Of a stretch of DNA of 9,910 bases, positions 6,447 through 9,910 are shown in pieces. Source of the DNA: JACZQZ01 sp046756945 (GTDB lineage Bacteria; Pseudomonadota; Alphaproteobacteria; Rhodospirillales; 2-02-FULL-58-16); assembly GCA_046756945.1 (NCBI GenBank), contig JBHHXI010000114.1, positions 1 through 9,910 of the forward strand. Reading direction: 5' to 3'. Under the pieces are notes generated by a model. The model worked only from the letters and a program-made list of their open reading frames with translations. It was not told where the DNA came from and made no database searches. The stretch's first letter is position 1. Each line of letters opens with the position of its first letter. Both the position numbers and the translations under genes were made by a program.

Positions 6447-6457
6447 CGGAGCCGGCC

Positions 6458-7636
6458 ATGACCGTGACCCAGAGCCACGCCACGGAGCGCAAGGACGCCC
6501 AGCCCCTGCCCGGCCACCGGGTGAGGCTGGGCGTGGACCGGCCCCTGCGCCTGGGCTGCGGGGCGGAGCTTCACGACTTTCCCGTCGCCTACCAGACCTA
6601 CGGCTCCCTGAACCGGGACAAGTCCAACGCCATCCTCGTCTGTCACGCGCTGACCGGCGACCAGTTCGTCGCCGAGCCCCATCCCGTCACCGGCAAGCCC
6701 GGGTGGTGGAATCTGATGGTCGGGCCGGGCAAGCCCCTGGACACCGAACGCTACTTCATCATCTGCGCCAACATCCTGGGCGGCTGCATGGGCACGGCCG
6801 GGCCGAAGGAGATCAACCCGGCGACGAACAAGCGCTGGGGCGTGGACTTCCCGGGCATCACCATCGCCGACATGGTCGGCGCCCAGGCCCTGCTGCTTGA
6901 CCACCTCGGCATCGAGCAGCTTTTCGTTGTCATCGGCGGCTCCCTTGGGGGCATGCAGGTGCTGCAGTGGGCGGCGACCTTTCCCGAGCGCGTCTTCGCC
7001 GCCGTGCCCATCGCCACCGCCGCCTACCACACGGCCCAGAACATCGCCTTTCACGAAGTCGGCCGCCAGGCCATCATGGCCGATCCCGACTGGTGCGGCG
7101 GTGATTACGAGAGTAACGGCATGCATCCCCACCGCGGACTCGCCGTCGCCCGCATGGCCGCCCACGTCACGTACCTGTCCGAGACCGCCCTGCACCGCAA
7201 GTTCGGCCGCCGCCTGCAGGACCGCAAGGCCGTCACCTACGGATTCGACGCCGATTTCCAGGTGGAAAGCTACCTGCGCCACCAGGGCATCACGTTCGTC
7301 GACCGCTTCGACGCCAACTCCTATCTCTATATCACCCGGGCCATGGACTATTTCGACCTGACGGCGGAGTACGGCGGCGTTCTCGCCAACGCCTTCCGCC
7401 GCACCAAGAGCCGCTTTTGCGTCTTTTCGTTCACCAGCGACTGGCTGTTCCCGACCGAGGAAAGCCGCAAGATCGTCCACGCCCTGAACGCCGTCGCCGC
7501 CAACGTCAGCTTCGTCGAAATCGAGTCCGAGGACGGCCACGATTCGTTTCTTCTGGAGGCGCCGGAGTTCCACAGGCTGTTGAACGGGTTCCTCAACGGC
7601 GCCGCCGAGCACCGCGGCCTGCCGCGGGCCGGGTGA
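6458..7636 (+). CDS. metX: Homoserine O-acyltransferase (acetyl- or succinyl-)
   Basis: This alpha/beta-hydrolase-fold enzyme acylates homoserine in the committed step of methionine synthesis. The 392-residue protein is full length. The oxyanion/acyl-binding region reads AILVCHALTGDQF (58-70), with GWWNLMVGPGKPLDT (82-96) and FIICANILGGCMGTAGP (100-116) after it. The nucleophile is Ser162 in GGSLGGMQVLQWA, the acid is Asp328 in FTSDWLFP and the base is His361 in EDGHDSF, so the catalytic triad is intact. MetX proteins may use acetyl-CoA or succinyl-CoA, and the choice cannot be read safely by eye. The gene is the first of a two-gene unit with metW, whose start overlaps its stop as TGATG. It is divergent from the chorismate mutase operon. 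No transporter, metZ or metY lies in the window, so the sulfur-incorporation step is encoded elsewhere. Confidence 0.95.
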   Translation: MTVTQSHATERKDAQPLPGHRVRLGVDRPLRLGCGAELHDFPVAYQTYGSLNRDKSNAILVCHALTGDQFVAEPHPVTGKPGWWNLMVGPGKPLDTERYFIICANILGGCMGTAGPKEINPATNKRWGVDFPGITIADMVGAQALLLDHLGIEQLFVVIGGSLGGMQVLQWAATFPERVFAAVPIATAAYHTAQNIAFHEVGRQAIMADPDWCGGDYESNGMHPHRGLAVARMAAHVTYLSETALHRKFGRRLQDRKAVTYGFDADFQVESYLRHQGITFVDRFDANSYLYITRAMDYFDLTAEYGGVLANAFRRTKSRFCVFSFTSDWLFPTEESRKIVHALNAVAANVSFVEIESEDGHDSFLLEAPEFHRLLNGFLNGAAEHRGLPRAG

Positions 7637-8256
7637 TGGCCGCGAACACGGCCCGGTCCATCCGCGCCGACCTCCAGCTCATCGCCGACATGATCGAGCC
7701 GCATTCGCGCCTGCTCGATGTGGGCTGCGGCGACGGCGCGCTGCTCGACTACCTGGACCGGCACAAGCACGTGGACGGCCGCGGCATCGAGATCAGCACC
7801 GAGGGCGTCGACGCCTGTGTCAGCGCCGGCCTGTCCGTGATCCAGGGGAACGCCGACACCGACCTCGCCGATTACCCCGACCAGGCCTTCGACTACGTGG
7901 TGCTCTCTCAGACCCTGCAGGCGGTGCAGGCGCCGAAGACGGTGCTCGGCCACCTGTTGCGCATCGGGCGGCGGGCCATCGTTTCGTTTCCCAACTTCGC
8001 CTACTGGCGGCTGCGCTGGCACCTGGTGGCGCAGGGCCGCATGCCGGCGAGCAATTCCCTGCCCTATCAGTGGTACGAGACGCCCAACATCCACTTCTGC
8101 ACGATCAAGGATTTCGTCGAGTTGTGCGACGCCATGGGAATCACCATCGAGCGCAGCATTTCCCTCGATCACAAGGGAACGATGCGGCGTATCGGCTCCA
8201 TCGTGTTCTTCGCCAACCTGTTCGGCGAGCACGCGGTGTTCCTGCTCAGCAAGTAG
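7636..8256 (+). CDS. metW: Methionine biosynthesis protein MetW (class I methyltransferase fold)
   Basis: MetW is a SAM-methyltransferase-fold protein almost always encoded next to metX in proteobacteria and is thought to support homoserine acylation; its exact biochemistry is not settled. The 206 residues show motif I LLDVGCGDGALLDYL (26-40), the acidic end of the second strand in GRGIEIS (48-54) and the family stretches FDYVVLSQTLQAV, RRAIVSFPNFAYWRLRW and LPYQWYETPNIHFCTI. The C-terminus reads GSIVFFANLFGEHAVFLLSK, as is typical. The ATG at 7636 shares its A with the metX TGA, which points to translational coupling. An in-frame GTG one codon earlier (7633) would change little. There is no separate promoter or strong ribosome-binding site. 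Confidence 0.95.
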   Translation: MAANTARSIRADLQLIADMIEPHSRLLDVGCGDGALLDYLDRHKHVDGRGIEISTEGVDACVSAGLSVIQGNADTDLADYPDQAFDYVVLSQTLQAVQAPKTVLGHLLRIGRRAIVSFPNFAYWRLRWHLVAQGRMPASNSLPYQWYETPNIHFCTIKDFVELCDAMGITIERSISLDHKGTMRRIGSIVFFANLFGEHAVFLLSK

Positions 8257-8280
8257 CGCAGGCGGTCGAGTACCGGGGAC

Positions 8281-8297
8281 GTCACAAACCTTGTGAC
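8281..8297. repeat. Perfect 7-bp inverted repeat between two convergent genes
   Basis: GTCACAA (8281-8287), ACC, TTGTGAC (8291-8297) lies 24 bases past the metW stop and 14 bases before the convergent methyltransferase stop. There is no T-run on either side, so if it acts as a terminator it is a weak one. The symmetric, AT-richer core also resembles a dimeric-regulator binding site. Confidence 0.5.
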
Positions 8298-8311
8298 CTG
8301 TCTGGCCCCCC

Positions 8312-9037
8312 TCAGGTGCCGGGGCTCTTTCGCGCCAGGCGCACATAGGCGCGGCGGCGGCGGGCCGAGGGTTCGGGTTGGCCGGCGTAGATCTCTTTCG
8401 TCGCCTCGGCCATGATCACCCCGGCGAAGGCGGTAAACCAGCGCTGGCCGATCTCTTCGAAGGCGGGCGCCGACGACAACACCATCCGCGAGCGGGTCGG
8501 CGGCACGTAGAGGGCGGCCGTGGACTGCACCGGCGTGAACATGGTTTCGCGCAGCAACCGCGTGATCTGGCCCGTGGAATAGGGCAGTCCGTGGCCAAAG
8601 GGGGTGCGCTCGAAGCGGGCCCAGATGCCGCGCCGGTTGGGCACCACCACCAGCAGACGGCCGCTGTCCGAGAGCACCCGCCAGATTTCCCGCATCATGG
8701 GGCGCACCCTTTCGGTGCATTCGAGCGCATGCACCAGCAGGACGCGGTCCATGGACAGATCGGGAAGGGGCAGCTCCACCTCGTCGGCCAGTGTCGTCAG
8801 CCCGTCGCCATCGGCCGGCCAGCGCAACACGCCCTGCATGGCGGGCATGGCCGCCAGCACCCGCTCGGCCTCGGCGCGGAAGGGGCCGAGATAGGGCGTC
8901 GCGAAACCCAGGCCGAGCAGGGCAAGCCCCCGCACGTCGGGCCACTGGGCGCGGATCCGGGCGCGGATCATGCGCCGCGCCGCCGATCCCAGGCTGGTGG
9001 CGTAGAAATCGCGCAACTCAACGGCGTCCGTCCACAT
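8312..9037 (-). CDS. Class I SAM-dependent methyltransferase-fold protein, substrate unknown
   Basis: I recognise this as an uncharacterised alphaproteobacterial methyltransferase-like family. From ATG at 9037 it has 241 residues. It opens MWTDAVELRDFYATSLGSAA, which is typical of the family and is my reason for this start; the ATG at 9052 adds five residues and has no better ribosome-binding site. The SAM-loop equivalent is LALLGLGFATPYLGPF (38-53), where the usual Asp/Glu-x-Gly is replaced by LGLGFATPY. The post-core segment is ELPLPDLSMDRVLLVHALE (88-106), followed by EIWRVLSDSGRLLVVVPNRRG, the common strand-4 and strand-5 region. The tail is strongly basic (RRRRAYVRLARK). In many relatives the gene neighbours gloB (hydroxyacylglutathione hydrolase); I see no gloB here. 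It converges on metW and has no partner on its strand. Confidence 0.85.
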   Translation of the reverse strand: MWTDAVELRDFYATSLGSAARRMIRARIRAQWPDVRGLALLGLGFATPYLGPFRAEAERVLAAMPAMQGVLRWPADGDGLTTLADEVELPLPDLSMDRVLLVHALECTERVRPMMREIWRVLSDSGRLLVVVPNRRGIWARFERTPFGHGLPYSTGQITRLLRETMFTPVQSTAALYVPPTRSRMVLSSAPAFEEIGQRWFTAFAGVIMAEATKEIYAGQPEPSARRRRAYVRLARKSPGT

Positions 9038-9339
9038 GGCGGCCACGAGCATATACCAGAAGCGGGCCGATTGGCACCGTGCCCGCGCCCGGCACCGGCC
9101 GGCCCCCTGACGGGGTGGTTTGCCGGTTTGAAACCGTGGCGGACATATTGCGCCTAGAATTGGGAACGGATACTTTCGGCCAATACCGGTCGTTCCGAAC
9201 GATTTGACATTCTCCGAAGACCCACGCCAGGCTTCGCTTCTCTGTCTGACGGTGTCGTAGCGCAACTCAACTCCCTTGCAAAAACCGAGCAGGTCGTGTT
9301 TCTCCGCCGAGGGCGCCGGCACCGACCGCACGGTTGGCG

Positions 9340-9375
9340 ACAGGCGTCACTATGTAATATCCGGCGTACGCCTGT
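9340..9375. repeat. Operator-like 8-bp inverted repeat upstream of the cupin gene
   Basis: ACAGGCGT (9340-9347) and ACGCCTGT (9368-9375) are perfect inverted copies, 20 bases apart. They flank the AT-rich TATGTAATAT (9351-9360), which contains possible -10 hexamers. Arms placed around a putative promoter core suggest a regulator site; a long-loop hairpin is also possible. Confidence 0.4.
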
Positions 9376-9430
9376 GACGTATCATGGACCCCTCTCTTTC
9401 GGTCAATGTTGGGCGAGAGCCACGCTAAAT

Positions 9431-9434
9431 GGAG
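9431..9434 (+). promoter_or_regulatory. Shine-Dalgarno GGAG choosing the cupin start at 9441
   Basis: GGAG is followed by six bases (AAAACG) and ATG at 9441. The in-frame ATG at 9429 lies just before this site and has only a weak, distant purine run upstream, so the second ATG is the better start. Confidence 0.5.
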
Positions 9435-9440
9435 AAAACG

Positions 9441-9776
9441 ATGGAACCGTTGAAGGACGCGAGCCATCTCTATGAAGTCGAGCGCCGGGCCTATCATTTG
9501 GAGCGTCCCGGCTTCCGCATCAGCGAACTCCGGATCTCGCCAACTCAAAACGTGCCGTGGCATTGCCACAGCAAAATCCGGGACACGTTCTACGTCATCG
9601 AAGGACACCTCAGGATATTCCTGCGCGACCCCAAGGAGGAGGTGCGCCTCGGCCCCGGTGATATCTATCCCGTGGAACCGCGCCGTCCGCACCTCGTCAC
9701 CAATGGTGGGGACTGCTCGACGACCTTCCTCGTGCTACAGGGTGTCGGTGAATACGATTACGTCCCGCTCGTGTAG
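9441..9776 (+). CDS. Small single-domain cupin protein
   Basis: This is a 111-residue protein (115 if the ATG at 9429 is used) with one cupin beta-barrel. Motif 1 is PWHCHSKIRDTFYVIEGHLRI: two histidines spaced HxH, then a short gap, then a Gly after Phe-Tyr-Val-Ile-Glu. Motif 2 is GPGDIYPVEPRRPHLVTN, with the expected Pro, His and Asn. The motif 1 acidic ligand, normally Glu three or four residues after the HxH, is here Asp in IRDTF, so metal binding is plausible but slightly altered. Cupins of this size include isomerases, dioxygenases, sugar-binding and sensory proteins, and nothing here fixes a substrate. The gene stands alone after a long non-coding interval, so genomic context offers no help. 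An antisense open frame covers most of it but lacks any family motif. Confidence 0.82.
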   Translation: MEPLKDASHLYEVERRAYHLERPGFRISELRISPTQNVPWHCHSKIRDTFYVIEGHLRIFLRDPKEEVRLGPGDIYPVEPRRPHLVTNGGDCSTTFLVLQGVGEYDYVPLV

Positions 9777-9795
9777 AAACTCGTGGAAGAGCCAA

Positions 9796-9910
9796 GTGAC
9801 CCGCGCCGCCTGGCTCCGGCATGCGGCCGACGCCGGGGTCCTCAGGCTTCCCGGAAGCCGCCGGCCTGACGCGTTGCGCTACGGTCACGGGATCGATCCG
9901 GAGATATACG
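9796..9910 (+). CDS. Possible start of an unidentified gene (runs off the right edge)
   Basis: From a GTG at 9796 the frame stays open to the window end (38 codons). GGAAGAG (9785-9791) is placed as a ribosome-binding site 4 bases upstream. The product would begin VTRAAWLRHAADAGVLRLPG and continue to GIDPEIY at the edge. I do not recognise the family, and an open frame this short in GC-rich DNA can occur by chance. It contains the palindrome GGCTTCC-C-GGAAGCC (9845-9859). If it is coding, it begins 19 bases after the cupin stop and could be co-transcribed with it. Confidence 0.3.
   Translation, partial: MTRAAWLRHAADAGVLRLPGSRRPDALRYGHGIDPEIY

Larger units (their letters stand above)
9038..9440. 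other. Gene-poor interval of about 400 bases
   Basis: No reading frame here has a recognisable protein motif, and base composition looks less GC-rich than in the neighbouring genes. It contains a short palindrome, CGGTTT-G-AAACCG (9124-9136), an isolated TTGACA at 9204-9209 without a -10 at proper spacing, and the inverted repeat at 9340-9375. It must hold the promoters of the flanking methyltransferase-fold gene and cupin. I see no tRNA or other RNA gene, and nothing I can call a gene remnant. Confidence 0.6.

Noticed and set aside
6391..6457. SAM riboswitch (SAM-II type) upstream of metX
   Set aside because: The predicted leader is only 20-25 bases and I see neither the hairpin nor the pseudoknot partner segments. 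Methionine control, if any, must be at the promoter or elsewhere.
6425..7612. 395-codon minus-strand open frame opposite metX
   Set aside because: It is rich in Gly, Val, Asp and His in the pattern of an antisense frame of a GC-rich gene, with no recognisable domain. metX on the plus strand has a complete Ser-Asp-His triad.
9267..9692. 141-codon minus-strand open frame opposite the cupin
   Set aside because: No motif is recognised, while the plus strand has both cupin motifs and a ribosome-binding site at the start.
9845..9859. GGCTTCC-C-GGAAGCC palindrome as a terminator after the cupin
   Set aside because: There is no T-run after it and only one central base. It lies about 70 bases past the stop and inside a frame that may be coding.

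Overview
The window reads as ordinary chromosomal DNA from a high-GC alphaproteobacterium, most likely in or near the Rhodospirillales. The evidence is an adenosylcobalamin-dependent ribonucleotide reductase (NrdJ), a DUF2125 protein, a chorismate mutase-hisC-tyrA operon, a metX-metW pair, and compact genes with stop/start overlaps. The taxonomic placement is inferred from family content and was not computed.

Layout, left to right. Positions 2-898 (+) hold the C-terminal part of nrdJ, cut by the window edge. A ChaC-type gamma-glutamylcyclotransferase (minus) converges on it, and it appears to lack a standard start codon. A membrane-anchored DUF2125 protein (1560-2657, +) is followed by a YqgE/AlgH family protein (2715-3344, +) that carries an apparent signal peptide and may be read from a leaderless transcript. 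A hairpin at 3354-3377 ends this block. Facing it is a three-gene minus-strand operon, transcribed from about 6355 down to 3392: a chorismate mutase with an extra C-terminal domain, then hisC, then tyrA. The first two overlap by ATGA and the last two are 3 bases apart. Together they suit the branch chorismate to prephenate to tyrosine, with the aminotransferase serving aromatic and/or histidine synthesis.

Divergent from that operon across a roughly 150-base regulatory interval is metX-metW (6458-8256, +), the homoserine O-acyltransferase of methionine synthesis and its MetW partner. They are coupled through a TGATG overlap. A perfect inverted repeat separates metW from a convergent methyltransferase-fold protein (8312-9037, minus). 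A gene-poor stretch of about 400 bases (9038-9440) follows, with an operator-like inverted repeat. A small cupin comes next (9441-9776, +), and then a possible gene start that runs off the right edge.

I see no mobile element, CRISPR array, phage gene, tRNA or rRNA, and no obvious novel defence or biosynthetic system. The points most worth a second look are the ATC in the start position of the chaC-like gene, the unassigned C-terminal domain on the chorismate mutase, and the exported, possibly leaderless YqgE/AlgH protein.
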